The notes: generated from the letters alone by a model not told the origin. Positions 47,667 to 61,700 are shown, numbered from the stretch's first letter. The stretch is 64,000 nt of DNA from Opisthocomus hoazin (GCF_030867145.1 NC_134418.1:3220802-3284801); one strand, 5' to 3'. Program-made: numbers and translations.

Positions 47667-50600
47667 GATTTTTTTAATTGCTGAAGTCTCTGACAGAAAA
47701 CCTGGGGCAAGGGAGCTAGCAATGGGGGTTTGGGGGATCCGGGGGAAGTGGTGTGCTGGTGTGGAGACAGGGAACTCTCACCCTGTGGTAATAAAGTGCT
47801 CCCCTGACTGTAGGTCTCCTCCTCCACTCTGCAAAGGGCCAGTGCAGGGGCTGCTTTATACTTAACGGGAACACTTGTGCAACTTCAGGCAAACTCTGGA
47901 GCATTGTAATATTAATCTCTAATGTATTTGGAGACTTGTATTCCTGCCCAGGCTTCCCTAAGATAAACAATTGCATCGATTACTGCTGTGTTTCATAACT
48001 GCCCCTTGATTGAGCTCTTGAAGAGCGGAGGTGAGATGAGGAGAGGAAATGCAGGTAGGGGTGTGTGCGTCAGGCTGTGGGCATGCCCCTTATTGCCAGA
48101 GAAAAGAGGATTCTGCCTTGCTGTCAGCTGTGTACAACTCGAATCTGTTGCTCCTGTCTTCAGCAAAACGTGACTAAGGAGCTGACATCTGGGATGTTAA
48201 AATCCCACGAGCCTCATGAAAGGAGAGACACGGGGAGCCTGCTGGTACGTTTGCCCTGCTGACCGCTACTGAGGATGTGCTTAAGCGCAGTCTAGCTGGC
48301 CTCGTCCTTAGCTAGCATCCCATAAACATAAGCTGTGCTTGCTTAGTGCTAAACGGGTTGGGGAAATGTGGAGAGAAGGGGACTGATGCCTAAGAAGGAA
48401 AAATTAATGGCTCTCTCCCCCAAATCTGTCTCCTATGTTCAGCTCAGTTAAAAAGATGGATGCTACTCTCTCTAGGTTTTCAGAGGTGCAGATGATGCAG
48501 CCCCCAAGTTACCCTTCCTACCTCCGCTTCTGCTAATACACTGACCTTTAGGCTGGACTTGTAGCTCCCTGTGTGTCTGGACTTGCGTAAACACCCCATT
48601 GCCTTTTACCTCCTGGGCACATTACACACCGTTCCTGATGTTAACGTGCGTAGCCCCTTCCGTGGGGGTTGTAACAGCTTTTTGAAAGGCTCCCACCAGA
48701 CTGTTTTGAAGTCTGAATCCCCTTGGCGCTGTGGGACAGCCTTGCGTAGAGAGAAGACAAATTACCAGGGCTGGACTTTAGCCAAGACATAGTAGTGTGA
48801 ATGCCTGACTGTTTTTTTTTTTTTTTTTTTTCATAAACGTGCCATTGCATCTTTAATTACAAGGTTAAGACCTCTCTTTTATGACTCATCTGAAAAAACA
48901 GCACCTCCAACATAATTGCCTGAGCGTGTTGCCTAGGGGACTATCGCTCATTAGTGACTCAGAGGAACGAGTGCCACCTAATGAAATGGCACTGCCTGCT
49001 GCAGTCCCCCAGCCTTGCCCTTTTCATGCCTAGTCCAAGCAGTGACCGAACCAGAGTCTTCTGTAAAGGTACGATGTCAACCCGGGCGACGCTGCAGTTG
49101 GAAGCTGTTTCTAATGAAGAAACCGACCACCTCTGAATTCCTGTTTTGTTAGGCATTATCGACCCATAGTAATAGGTGTGTTCAGTTAGAGAAAGCAAAC
49201 AATGTCTCATTTTGCCTTGTGAAGGGTTGAACGTGTTGCCTCGGGCTCCCTCAGAAGCCATAATAGAAATGAGAAGCTGATATACCATCCTGGTGGGAAT
49301 GTCAAGTCCTTGGGTAATCCATCTGCCGAGGCGTATTTTGTTTATTTCTCTGAAATACGTAAATGCAATCATTACACAATAAGAGCCTCTTCAAAAAAAA
49401 TTTTTCCTTTGATCATTAGCATGCTAATCGGTCTGGATGGATCTTCTCCTTCCCTTCCAGGTGGAGGGAAACAATTGACTCGTGTAATGGGTGCCCCTTG
49501 GCCACGGTGCATTTGTTCCTCCAACCCATTGTTCTGGGATGGAACTTGGAACATCGTGTTTCTCTCTTGGACCAGACACTTGAATTGCCCTCGGGTTTGT
49601 GTGGTGTTTTGTGGTTTGTTTTTCTAAATGGTCATCAGGATGTCCCTCCAGGAACCTGTTCAGCCCAGTGCTGTCTGCTCTGAAAGGTCTGAGCCACGCT
49701 GGGCTGTGACAAGCGTTAAGGCTGGAAGGTGCTGCCGTCAGTGGTGTGACTTGTATCCGTCTCACACACAAAGGCTCCCGGTGGACCAGGATAAATTATG
49801 ATTCTTGAAAGCGTGGCACACTGTAAAAGGATAGAGGTAAAAGTTATGGGGTAGAGAAAGGGTCTTTGGGAAGCGGTCTCATACCTCAAACGAAAAGCAG
49901 GAAGCTTAATCTGTAGAACAATAAAGCAGGCAAAACCTCTTTCCTTGTTGGCCCAAATTCATCCCAGGCTTGCGTAGGCAATGTTTGATTAGCCTAATGA
50001 AGTGGGGAAAGACAGAGCAAATCTATTCCTCTTTCTGATTGCGTTTTGGCTGGGGAGGATCATACGAAGAGGCAGCATCTAGCAGCAACTTTCTAAGGGA
50101 CTGCTTGGGTGACGCTTGCTCAAGGCTTGAGATAAAGAGCTCTGTTAGCTCACCGTGAAACGCGGCATGCAGCTGTATGGAAAAGCTGGTGCTTCTAGCC
50201 CACGCAGTCTGAACTGTCAAATACCATTGGTATTAAAAACAGCCAGGCTGGGCTTGGGTACCAGCCATTGATCACACCTGAAAGCAGGTGCTCCTGTGCT
50301 GTTTGAACATCTCTTTGTGTGGTAAATGCCCAATTTGCCAGCAGTTGATGGCAGAGCTGACTCACTGACAAACAAAGTATGTTCCAGGATGAATCGTGGG
50401 GATTCGGTCCCGGTGCTGCTGCGTTTGTGGGTTTGCTCCGGGTCAGCGTCATTTCCCGCCTGCCCCGTTGGTGCAGATGGTGTTTGCTGCAGGACCCCCG
50501 CTCAGGAAGCGGGCCAAGGAAGGCTGCAGCGTTCTGGTGCTTATCTTCAAGCGCCAAGTGCTGCTTTGGGATATCCTAATGATTAGGAGCAGCAGAATAG

Positions 50601-51064
50601 GATGTGAAATCCCCTTCTCATCTGAAGCGAGTTGCTTTTTCTACATGAAACAGGTTGTTCTTATCTGAGTATAAGCTACAATCTAGACTCCGTTACAGCT
50701 TTTATTTTTTATAAAAGCCTTGTAGATGCTTAGCTTGTATTATTTTTGGATGCGCTTGTTCAGGTTTGATGGGTCGCTGAGATGATCAGGCTTGTCCCAG
50801 TCTTTAGTCTTGCTGTTTTGTGGTCCCAGCCCAGGATGTCTGAGACAGCTTAACTTTTTTCAAGCGGGGACTGCGTAGGATATTCCGGTAAATGTTAAAG
50901 TCAATAAACAAAAGGTTAAAATTGCAGGCATCAGATCTTCCTGAATGTGGCAGTATTTTGGGGCTGGCTTTCTGCTGTAATCCAGGCTTACAGCGAGTTT
51001 AGTGGTAAGGTGAAGACATTCAGCAGCTTGATGATTCTTATGTTTCCTTTTTTCTGTTTTTTAG
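47667..51064 (+). other. Right part of inferred first intron
   Basis: No exon is supported. It contains a T20 run (48812-48831) and, just after it, an A/T-leaning stretch with two perfect AP-1 sites (48882-48888 and 48955-48961). The block at about 49,140-49,400 looks like conserved non-coding DNA in style only. It ends in a strong polypyrimidine tract (TTTCCTTTTTTCTGTTTTTTAG) that forms the acceptor of the next exon. Confidence 0.45.
48812..48831. repeat. T20 homopolymer
   Basis: Twenty T bases in a row. No adjoining retroposon or target duplication is seen. Confidence 0.9.
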
Positions 51065-51115
51065 AGTCTCCACCAGCAGCGATGTCAAGAAATGGATACT
51101 TCTTTGAAGAGACAG
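51065..51115 (+). CDS. Host-gene exon with probable start codon (ATG 51082)
   Basis: A long polypyrimidine tract and TAG (to 51064) define the acceptor. The exon is 51 bases and ends CAG before GCAAGT, the consensus of the minority GC-AG intron class (intron from 51116). The ATG at 51082-51084 has a purine at -3 and opens MSRNGYFFEET plus the first base of a Gly codon (phase 1). The next coding exon (63,087) begins in the complementary phase, and the join reads MSRNGYFFEETGYLKCDTDD. If the untranslated exon ending at 33166 is used, an in-frame TAA lies upstream, making this the start. The frame is also open upstream within the exon (SPPAA), allowing a longer N-terminus from another first exon. 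I do not recognise the protein. Confidence 0.6.
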
Positions 51116-52255
51116 GCAAGTATTATTTGACTTCTTTGCGCATAGGATCGCCTTATTGGAGGGGGAGCTGCACTGCAGGGTTAGCTGAGAACTTGAAACA
51201 GGCGGTACAAAATCCATTGAGCTTAAGCAGCATGCGAAGACAGCCTTGCATGGTGGTTGTGTAATCTTGTCCTGGAAGCAGACTCTGTTTTTTTAAATCC
51301 TGTAGATGTTCTAGATATTCAAAGCAGTAAATAATCATCTTCACGTTGTCATCAGTGACTATTCTGGGTGGCTCCTTGTTTTCCAAGTTTTCATGACGTT
51401 TTCCTGTAATGCAGACTGACAGGTGTATTTGCTTGTCTTTTTCTGGAGTGGAGATCATGTGTAGGTGTTGGAGCCTTTTGGAGATATCCTGCCAAGAGCA
51501 TCAGGCAAATGTTGGATGGCTCTGATAAACGTGTTGCTCGGTGCAAAGTGCCCTCAAAGATTTGTCGTTCAACCAAGATTAAGTTGTGCTGTTCAGAAAC
51601 TTCCCAACTTCCCTGCTGGCTTTGGAGAAATGGCGTGTGCAGGGGTTGTTAGGGGGAGATCATCTTGAGATTTCAACTCAAGACCACCATCTTTGGGATG
51701 TAGTCTCTAAGGGCCTGGGGCTTCTTGCCCCTGAGAAGGTGCCAGTGCTTGGAGTGTTCAGGACTTCCAAATGGTGAGAGCAGAAGACTAAAATGCTCCC
51801 GTTATTTAGGCCCATGGATGCTTGTAACTGTCACAAGGCTCATCTTTCTTGTTCCAGGGGGATAAGTCTTAGGTTAACATCTGGAAAGGGGAAGCTGACT
51901 GTCTGCCAGATGTCAGCGGCAGTAGATCCAGCATTGCTATTGACAGCACTTCCTTTGGCACTAGCTTGCTTGCCTTCTCTGAAAGTGGAATGGAGCCAAT
52001 TTCTAGCAGTGAAAGGCTGAAACTAGAATCAAGTACTCTCATCTCTAGCAAGAGGTCTTTTCTGAAGGCTGGATTGAGTTGCAAGAGGGCAGAAATTATG
52101 CTTGACCTCAGGGAGGTTTTATTTCTTTGGTATTTACAGGTTTTCTGAGGTCATGTGGGGCATGAGTAGCCCTGCTCCTACCTTATCTGGCTTGTTTATG
52201 GCCCCATGGGATGTGGTTGGTGCTTTCTTGAGGACTGGGCGTGTGAGAGGGAGGT
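51116..52255 (+). other. Start of GC-AG intron
   Basis: This is intronic sequence from the GC donor to a CR1 insertion. No other feature is recognised. Confidence 0.4.
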
Positions 52256-52803
52256 CACAGAATCACAGAATAGTAGGGGTTGGAAGGGACCTCTGTGGGT
52301 CATCTAGTCCAACCCTCCTGCTGAAGGAGGGTCACCTACAGCAGGCTGCACAGGACCTTGTCCAGGTGGGTCTTGAATATCTCCAGAGAAGGAGACTCCA
52401 CAGCCTTCCTGGGCAGCCTGTTCCAGGGCTCCGTCACCCTCAGAGGGAAGAAGTTCTTCCTCATGTTCAGACGGAACTTCCTGTGCCTCAGTTTGTGCCC
52501 ATTGCCCCTTGTCCTGTCACTGGGCACCACTGGAAAGAGCTTGGCCCCATCCTCCTGACACCCACCCTTCAGATATTTGTAAGCATTTATTAGGTCCCCT
52601 CGCAGCCTTCTCTTCTTCAGGCTGAACAAGCCCAGCTCCCTCAGCCTCTCCTCGTAGGAGAGATGTTCCTGTCCCCTCATCATCCTCGTAGCCCTTCGCT
52701 GGACTCTCTCCAGTAGCTCTTCATCTTTCTTGAACTGGGGAGCCCAGAACTGGACACAGTACTCCAGATGGGGCCTCACCAGGGCAGTGTAGAGGGGAAG
52801 GAA
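52256..52803 (-). mobile_element. CR1 LINE fragment with long open ORF2 end
   Basis: The left edge (CACAGAATCACAGAATAGTA) is the reversed CR1 3' tail. On the minus strand 52779-52336 is open for 147 codons, the C-terminal part of the CR1 ORF2 reverse transcriptase polyprotein. Characteristic stretches are [42 protein letters not shown] and [20 protein letters not shown], ending at the natural stop. No stop or frameshift interrupts it, so this copy is younger than the others. It is 5'-truncated at about 52803 and has no promoter, so it is not active. It is antisense to the host gene. Confidence 0.95.
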
Positions 52804-53848
52804 GGCAGTGTAGAAGGTCCAGGTTGGGACCTGGAGAGATGACTGAGCCTCCAGCTTCTGGCTGGGAGCAGCGTAAGGGCTCGGTGAGAAAGGCTACTGT
52901 GTGATTTGGAGGAAGGACAAAGGCAGCTGTCTTCTAGAGCCACCTATTTCATCCGAAGCCCTCCTGCCACAGGGAACAGAAGCACAGCTGTCTGTCCTGG
53001 CACCTTATGTGGAAAGGCTCTACATATCTCTTTTCTTCCTCGAGTTGTCTAAACAAACTAAAAAAAGCAGATATCTGGATGTTTTTAGAGCACATGTTTG
53101 TAGCTGTGGCATTCCCTGTGCAAAGCTCTCTGAGGTATGCAGCTTGGTGCCCATGGCAGTGAGCATTTATTTCTGCTTTGTTTGTGTTATTACTCAGCTT
53201 CCTCCTTTGTCTTAAGAAGCACCTTAGAGCTACCATGAAGGACTTCATGAAACTGTGTATGTTTTTGCATGGTTTGGAGGAAGGAGGGAAGATTGCTTGC
53301 AAGTTCCTCTTCAGCCTGCATGCCGTATTGAATGCTGTATTAATTGTTTGAAAATACAGTGGATTACTTCATTACTTCATGCTCAAATCTGCTGTCAGTC
53401 TTGTTCCTCATTGCAAACTGACCTTTTTCAAAAGTTCAGTTGCTGTTGAGGGGATGAGTCACCTTCTACTGCCTGGTTTAACCGAGGGATTGTGTGTTTC
53501 TGCACAGAATACGTCGACAGCACATCTTGGGGGTTGCCAGTGTGAATATTCACATTCCTCTGCGAGGCAGCGCTTTGGTGCGCTCTGCACAGAAGTTTCA
53601 TGCACTCAGATTCTTGAAGACTTACCCAAAAAACTTAATCGGGGCTAGAGGAAACCGCAGAGAAAGAAGTTACCTTTTCACATGGTTTCAAAATGGCTTG
53701 TTCTGAAATGGAGCTACGTAATCATTAAGCTGTTTCTTGGCACCACTTGTTTGGATCTGCCAGTGATGGAGACTGAGAGATGCTCTTGCCCCAGCTTTAA
53801 AATAATAAAAGAAACACAAACCCTAAGCTGTGTGTTGAGGGGAGGAAT

Positions 53849-53867
53849 AAAAAAAAAAAAAAAAAAA
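53849..53867. repeat. A19 homopolymer
   Basis: Nineteen A bases follow GAGGAAT. AATAAAA also occurs about 40 bases earlier, but no processed gene copy is recognisable upstream. Confidence 0.85.
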
Positions 53868-55687
53868 CACCTCTTCCTTTCATTCCCTTAGCGCTAACAT
53901 TTTCTCCGCTTCTCAGTAGAGAAACATCTTTTGATACTATTGCTCTTTGCACAGTCGAGCTTTTTCCTTATCTCCTCCCAAGATCTTGTATATACATATG
54001 GTTTTCTGTATCCTTAGTAATTAGGATGTTTTTGTTTCTGACTGTATCTGAGGCTCTGTTCAGAGACTGTGTCTGTCTTTGCCAGCTAACTTTTTTCTTA
54101 ACCTTGTTGTGTTCTCAATAGCAGCTGCAGCAACGTTAAAACTTATAAGTTGAGACTTCAGTTTTAGTTTAAATTGTTGTAGTGAGGGTAGTCTTGGCTG
54201 CAGCACCAAAGCAGTGCTTTGTAAGAATCTCCTGGATATTTACTGTTAATTTCAAAATAACAGAACCCACAAAACAAAACTTACCGAAGTATTTAATCAT
54301 TTGTAGCTCTGTTATTACTGAGGAGCTGAGGAAAGCCCAGGAAGGATGTGCTAGTGAATGGATGCGAACGTACGACTATTCTGGAAGCTCAGAGTGTTGT
54401 AATGGTCCCAACTATGTAGCAGCCTATTTGATAACTCCTTAACTGGCTAAAAATCTGGAAAGTTAATCGAAGGACCCCATGTCTTTAGCTACAAGTTCTA
54501 GTTTCCAGAATTCTCTAGGTTTCCCCTGTTGCTGGAAGAACTTCACTGAAAGCTGCTTTTGTGGCCTTCAGTGCATTGCAGAAGGTAAATGCATGCGATA
54601 CGATGGGGGGAGTAGGGGGGAGGGTGGAAATCTGTGCAGTAGCTTGCTCTGTAGAGGCAACATTGAAAGGAAAAATAAGGAAGTTTGTGTCTGCCCAGTT
54701 AAGCGTTTGATGGAGAGCGTGGTGGCAGCAGGTACGATGGCAGCTGTTGGGCACATTCTGTTTTCAACCCATGTACGCTGTCAGTTTTAATAGTTGTCCT
54801 CTGACGTATCTTGCTGATGAAAACCCAGGATTTTGCCCGTTCTTTGGAGTCTGTGGAACAAGCCTCTTGCACAAGCAAGCAAACAAAATCTGGCATGGCC
54901 CAGTAATACTTGGGGTCCCCCTACCTACCCCATCAGCAGGCTGTGCGTTGGGTCACTTGAATCTTCAGCAAGGCTGTTTTGTTAAATCAGTTTTCTTCCT
55001 GGCAAATTTAAGTAACTAATGAGATGATTGTGTAGACCCAATCCAAACCTGAAGATAATTGGAGTCCTGATGAAATGCATCTTGGCAATCAGTGTTCAGG
55101 ATAACTGCTCCTCAGACCCCACGTTGTCTCTTGGCTGTTGACCTCCTGCACCCTCCTTGGTGTGGTGGGGGAGTATCCAGTGCCTGCTACGAGTGCATTA
55201 GCTCTAAAGGCACTGGTATTAGCTGCAAGTGATTAAATTCTGCCAGTGTGTGATGAGCTTTTTAATTGACCCAGGAACTTTCCCTGATAAGACACAAAAC
55301 CGGAGGCTTTCTAGTTTCTCTTGCAAAATCCAGAGGAAGGAGTCCCAGTACAGTGCTGGGGATATCTGAATTGTTGCATTGTTTTAAAGCTAGCTCAACA
55401 GATATTGCAGCATAAGTCTTTGTCTTCCAGAGCAAATCCCTCACTGCTGGGTCTCCTCTGACTTATTAATCGGTTTTGCTGGCACAATAAACTGCAGTTG
55501 TGTTGAAGGGCCCCAAGGCCCCAGTCTGGCTTGGGATGTTTGGATGTATTTTATCTGCTTGTTTTGTTTTTCAGTTTGCAGTTCAGTTTGGTATGTGTGC
55601 TGTGGGCTTGTTTTCTTTTTCAGATTTGCCTTTATCTGTCTTGGAATTGTTTGCCTAACTAGGAGGTTAATCTGGATGTCTCGGGGC

Positions 55688-55703
55688 GGGGGGGGGGGGG
55701 GGG
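55688..55703. repeat. G16 homopolymer
   Basis: Sixteen G bases follow GGGGC. The run is probably length-variable and error-prone in assemblies. Confidence 0.9.
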
Positions 55704-58700
55704 AGTCCTTTCGCAATGGGTTTCCCCCTATGAGATGCTCAGTTCACGAGCAGGAGATGTGCTGCTGCTACCTATGGAGAGCCCAAAGGGGTGGCTTGCA
55801 GGTCTCTTCTAGACTTTTGTTTCTGAGAAACTGCTTGTCAGGAGGCCTGCAATAAAGTGAACACTCCAGACTCCTGGGTTCTGGTAGAGAACTGAAATTC
55901 CACGTGCTGCTGTGTTTTGTAAAAACAAAACAAAAAAAAAATAAAAACAAAGCCCCACTGAATTACTTGGATTATTCACAACATTTCCTAGAAATCTGGC
56001 TGCAAAATACAATACTGGAATTAATTCAAAAGTGCCTGTGTTTTTTTTGTAGCAGATCAGTTCTTTCAGCTCTGTTATGAATTATTACTGAAGTGGCAGG
56101 GGAAGCTTTAGGTTTCCATCTGGCTCTTCGTGACAAAAGACTGACTCGAAATAAGGTTGGAAACATGCGACTGAAGTTATGGCTAGCCAGTAGTGGAGGG
56201 ATCTGTTACTTGAAGGATGCGGCTCTGGTCTTGGTTGCTCTCTTTCTACCTCTGTGGTTATTTTTTCTTTTTACAAGAGGAGGTTGTTGTTGAATCAGTG
56301 GTCTTAAAGCACTCTGAAAGCCTAGGTAGTGGATTGACATCTCCATAGCAGGTGGTCATTATTCCAAGAGGCTGCAAACCCATTTCCAATGGGCTCTCAG
56401 TGACTGCTCAAGAGCCAAGCAGTATCACCCAACACTTGTCCAGCTCCTCTGCCCCTAAAGTGACCTGTGGAGGGGCTGGGATTGGAGGACACTTCTCTAA
56501 ATCCCACCTACATGAGCCAGAAAAGTCATTAGTCTTTATGTGCCACCCCATAATATTTGGCTTAATAAAGGGGAGGTCATCTAGCAGAAGCACAGGAGAT
56601 AAGCTCTGGACCGCTCTAGTCAGTTAGCTGCCAGCAGCAAACCATCAGCAGTCCAACAGCGCAGTCTGTGGACAACCTCTACTGCCCCGAGTTGTCTTCT
56701 CCTGGGCTGGCATAAACCACATCCACGTGGCTGCCTGCCACACGATGGGTAAATCTCCTTAGGACAAAAATAGTGAGCCTGGCCAGGGAATCTCTCGACA
56801 GTGAACCAAAGGAAAAGCTTAAAATTCTAGCAAGTATCCAGCTGTATGCTGAACTGCTTTATTTAATCAGGGTGGCTTAAATTTTTAATTTTGTGGGAGA
56901 CAGCTTTGCAAAATGTGACTTGATAGCGGCCTTTGGAGGATGTTGCTCGGTGGTTGCAGCACTGCAATTGTTCTTGTCTGTGAAATGGAGTAATTCGTTA
57001 GGAAGGGAGGAATTTTTCATGACTGCTTTTCAGGCTCCTTATTCAAAACAATAAGTAAACCCCCTAACTTTGAAGTTTAATCTTAGCATGAACGTGTAGA
57101 ATTTAGGCAAATATTTACCTAAAAGATGCTGTTCTATTAATACAATTGCTCTATTTTTGTCTGAAAAAGGAGGACTATTTTGGTAAGTGGGTGATTATGC
57201 TGAAATTGGCATATGAGATGTGACCAGAAGCTTGCCTTGGTGTGTGTGAGTAGGATGCTGTTTAAACCCTTTTTTTTCTAGAACACTGTGCGGATTGGAG
57301 AACCGATAACACCTGTACAAAGTTCTTCCTAGTCTCTCCTGAATCCTTCGATTGCTTTATCCCTGCCAATATTAACTAACTGTAAGGTTATCTAATCTTT
57401 GGAGGCAACAGGAGTCTGTGGTTTTGTGCAGAGTGTAAAGGTCAAAATGGTGGTGGAGGCTCCATGATTAATTGAGTTTCCTTTTGCACCCAGTGTTTGG
57501 GGATTTGGGTATTTTCTGAGCGACGCAGTGACTGCAGTACTTGGGGAACAAAGCAAGCCCACCAACAGCTTAAAGCTCAGGCTGATCGCTTTAGCTCAGG
57601 TTAATTAAAACTTCACGCCTTTTTAGAAAATTAGTGTCTGCTGTTGGTTAGAGCAAGTTGAAAATCCATGAGTGGAAAAATCAGATGAAGCAGACTTTAA
57701 GTTAATGCCAGTATTATGATTAGTTTTTTTAAGTAGATACATGGCTTAATTATTTCTATCGAGTTCTTTAACACTATATTACAGCTGAGCTCTGTCATGC
57801 CCAAAAAAACAGACCTGATTTTAGGGTAATACCCATGTCCCAGTTGATGCCCCCTTACCTTTAAAAGCAATTGAATACGTGTTATTTTTGCTTCAGTTGT
57901 CCTTCTGTACTTGACCTGTAATTCTTCTGAGAAAGTGGATGCAAATAACTCTTGGGCTCTTCCAAAACAAGACCTTGCCAACTCCTGCACTTGACTGTCT
58001 GACTGCAGCAGAGTTGGCTGTTTGGCTGTGTGAGGTTTATGGCTTGCAAGGCTGAGAGTGGGGCCAGCTGCTGGATTTCAGTTCTGAATGGATCAGGATC
58101 GGTGACAAAAACATCTGAAGCAGCAATGTTAGAGGCAAGCCTTTGCTTTTCTCGGGGTGAAATGTCTGAGGAGGCTGAATCTGGCAGGAGCGCAGTGCAT
58201 ACTGTCGCTCCTACGTTCTGGTGAGGTGACCACAAGTGCTGTTCTGCAAAACCAGTAGAAAGGACTGTCCTGCCATTTGCTGCCTTCTGTGCCTAAAAAT
58301 GCACTTGAGGAATCCCGGATGGCTTTTAGCATGGCTCGCTGATAGTGTTGGATTGCCAATCATATGAGCTCAGAAGAACTCTTTCCATGTAACTTTAGCT
58401 TTCTGGCTTTTTGAAGAGATTTTATGGGAGGGGGGGAACGACTGCTTGTGAAGAAGAGCAGATGCCACCCCATGATTCTGGAATCTGGGCCTTGGATTTG
58501 GCCGAGGGAATAGGCGTTGCTGCGCAAACAGGTGCTGTGGATGTGAACACTTTTCCAGACTTGTAGTGCAGACTGCCTTGGAAGTTCAGGGTAAAATCAG
58601 TGGTTTCCAGAAAACTGCTTGGAGTGTTTAGAGTGTTAACGTAACATATGTGGTCCTTCAGAAATAAAGCCAGCAGTTCTTGCAGAGACTTGGCAGAGGT

Positions 58701-61700
58701 CGATAACTTTTGACAAGCTTTGATCTTGGCTTTCCTATTTTGCCCTGGTAATCTAGCTACATGGATATGTACTTTATCTCATCCGTGTAACTTTTTTTGC
58801 TAAAACCGTCACAGCAATATATCTGCCTAAACAAAAAAACTTGTGGCATGCACATGCCCAGAACTGTGTAACATCTGGGTAATGCCAAAAGGAAAAATGC
58901 CCAGTCTCCCCCCAAAAAAACTCTGGCTTGCTGTGCTAAACTGAGTCTGTAGCGAAGTGTGGAGAGATGCGTTTGCACTCCTAACCTCCTGGTCAGTGTG
59001 CGTGCTTGCAGATGTTGATGAAAATACCATGGTTGGTTTTGTCTTCTGAGGCACACAGAGAGGTTATGCTGGGGCTGTGTCTGGCATAAGTCTCATAACC
59101 TGGGTTGTGAGATGATGTTGTTAGTAATATAGCTGCTTTTCTCTCAGGAAACTGAGTTTGATTAAGATTTTGTCTTTCTTGGAGAAGTCTGCAGCCCCTG
59201 GGCTGTGACTGCTGCTCCCACGGAGCAATTAAGCTTTTCTAGGGAACATATATGATGTGGTTGAAGTTGTCCTTCCTGCAAACTACTGCTCGGCTGATTT
59301 TCTTACCCCAGGTGCCACTAAGGGAGAGGTAATGCTGCCTCTGATTGCTGCAGCTCGATTCACTGCTCTTCCAGACAGAGCCCTGGGCTCTTCAAACTCA
59401 GCTCAAAAGCAGAATAGCTGCAGGGCAAGCACCTTTGTCAAAGTTGTGTGGGGGTTGATAGCAGCAGGACCGGGGAGAAGTGGGCCTGAGAAGGTGATGA
59501 GAGTAAGGAGAGAAGGCTGGGGGTGGATATTGAGCTATTGGAGCAAGACAGGCTTGGGCCAGGCATGAATTATAAGGGAAGGGGTGATGCTTTAGAGGGG
59601 AATGGCTAGAGAAGTTGCTGCTTTTTTCTTCCCAACATCTGCGTAAATAAGGGAGGATGGCTTATTTTCGTGTTGCATAGGATGGGCTGAGGGTGCAGGG
59701 AGACTTGGGGTCAAGGCATGTGCTACTTGTGGCTGCACAGGGTGAGGAGTTGACTTCGTTCCTGCAGCACTGAAGGATGATGCCTGCTGTCCTTGGCCTC
59801 GTGTGCTTTTCATGCTTTTCCATTCCTCTTTACTGGGACATGAGTCTTGCAGGGTAGAATGAGGGGGGATCGTCCTGACCACAAAGTGTCCTTCAAGGTG
59901 TGGGAGGGCTGCTCTGATCTTCTCAGCCACGCTTAACTCCATTTCTGATTCTGGCCACCTACTTGGCAAAATCTGTTTTTGCTCGTGCTTTTAGACCATA
60001 TTTCAGGCTGAAGGGGCACTTCTGTGCTCCGAGGTCTGAGTCACCCCATCCTGTAGCTCACGGTGCTTCAGCAAATGCTGCCTTCACATGCAGGTGGCAA
60101 TCTGCAGTGATAGAGATGGGAGGGAGCACCATTTGGGAGATCTTAAACTCTTCCCTGGGTCATTTGAGGCAGTATGCAAAGATGTCTTAACTCCCTGCCC
60201 CTCCACCTCCCTGAAGCAATTGCTTATAGCACAGGTTATAAAGTGTTCCTGAGACTCTGCTTCCATATGGAAACCTGGTTGATATTTACACAAATCATGC
60301 AACAGCTACATCAGATCCCGCTCTGAACTTCTGCAAAACACCGATCAAACTTTCAGAGGAGCTGAACGGCGTCTGCTCTTGCTTGTGGCATCTGCTGCCC
60401 TTCAAGCAGCGGAGGTGGCACTCGGTGATTATCAGGCGATGGGGGGGAAACAGCTGCCAGGGCTGGAGGCAGCTACTGAGCTGTGCTCGGAGGGAAGGGA
60501 AGGCACGTCTGCCATGCACACAGCTCATCATCTCACCTCGAGGTGAAACCTGTCTTTGACGGGCAGAAGTTGCTCGTGTTTTAAAATGCTTGGCAGACTA
60601 ATGGGCTGAAGGTTTCAAAACAGGAGTGGTTTGAAGCCTTGAGGTGGTTTACTGACAAAGCAGACACCTGCCCGGGAGCGCAGTTCCTGTACAGCCCAGG
60701 TCTGGAATTACTTGGAAGCTGTTTTGTCTGTCCCTTGCCCAAGGGACACGAGGCTCGGCTGCCTTTTGTTCTGCTCTTTCCTCCCCTAAAGAGGGAGGAA
60801 CAGAGGATGCTTCCCTTGCCAGAGTCCTCGCTGACCTCTGCCCAACCCTCTGATCTTACTCCACCCTTGCCCTTCTTCCAGCTCCTGTGCTGCTGCTTCT
60901 CTCCGGTCTCCAGCCCTCTCTGCTTTCAGAGCCCACCACTGCTGTGCTCTTATCAAGCCAGTTTTGGTGGGCTTGGTAAGGGAATAAATAATCTTCCTTG
61001 CTTGGCTTTTACCCATCTGTGTCTTAATAGCATTAGGACAGGAGGGGAGCTCAACCATGTTCTGAGCTGTGTGCTTGAACCATCTCTCTGTCCCGTGTTC
61101 CTCCCACCTGACCCACCATGTGGGAAGGATGGAGAAGGGCAAACCTGTTGTGACAACTTCCATGTGTCTACAGTCCTGGGATATGGCTGAGATGGAAAAG
61201 CGAGAATCGTGGATTTGAGCCTACCCCAGGCTGGCTGATTTCTGTTCTGCAGGGCTACCCAAGCTCTCCTGGCATCAAGGAGGCTGTCAGTGCTGGTGGG
61301 TCCTCTGCTTTGCTGAGGAGAGGTTACGGTGTCCATCATGCATGTTTCAGAGAAACCAAATCCCAAGTTCGGCATCTTGTTTGGGATAGAGATGCTTGCA
61401 TGGGGCTTTGTAGTGCTTCTGATGCCAGCAGGCACCCTGTCTGGCTGTTGTCCATCTCTCCAGGCCACAGGGAGCCCCTCAGTCCCAGCACATCTGCCAG
61501 CCCTTGTGCAGATGTTTCATACCTGGTGGTGCCCACAGTGCCATGATACTTTGGGTACCGTCTTCAGGTGTTGCCTCTGCTCTCCTGAATGCGCTTCTTT
61601 CTGTCTGTCTTTGGACAAGTTTCCAATGTGCAGGGATGGGAACAGCTGCCTAAGCTGGTTTGTTTTTCTGGTGCGTCTTGCTGGCTGTCTGGATGGGGAC

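Noticed and set aside
53790..53867. Processed pseudogene tail (AATAAAA then A19)
   Set aside because: There is no recognisable gene copy upstream and no flanking target duplication. It is probably a plain A-tract.
60639..61190. Plus-strand open frame of 183 codons
   Set aside because: Cys, Pro and Leu-rich random composition with no splice-site fit. It lies inside the GC-AG intron.
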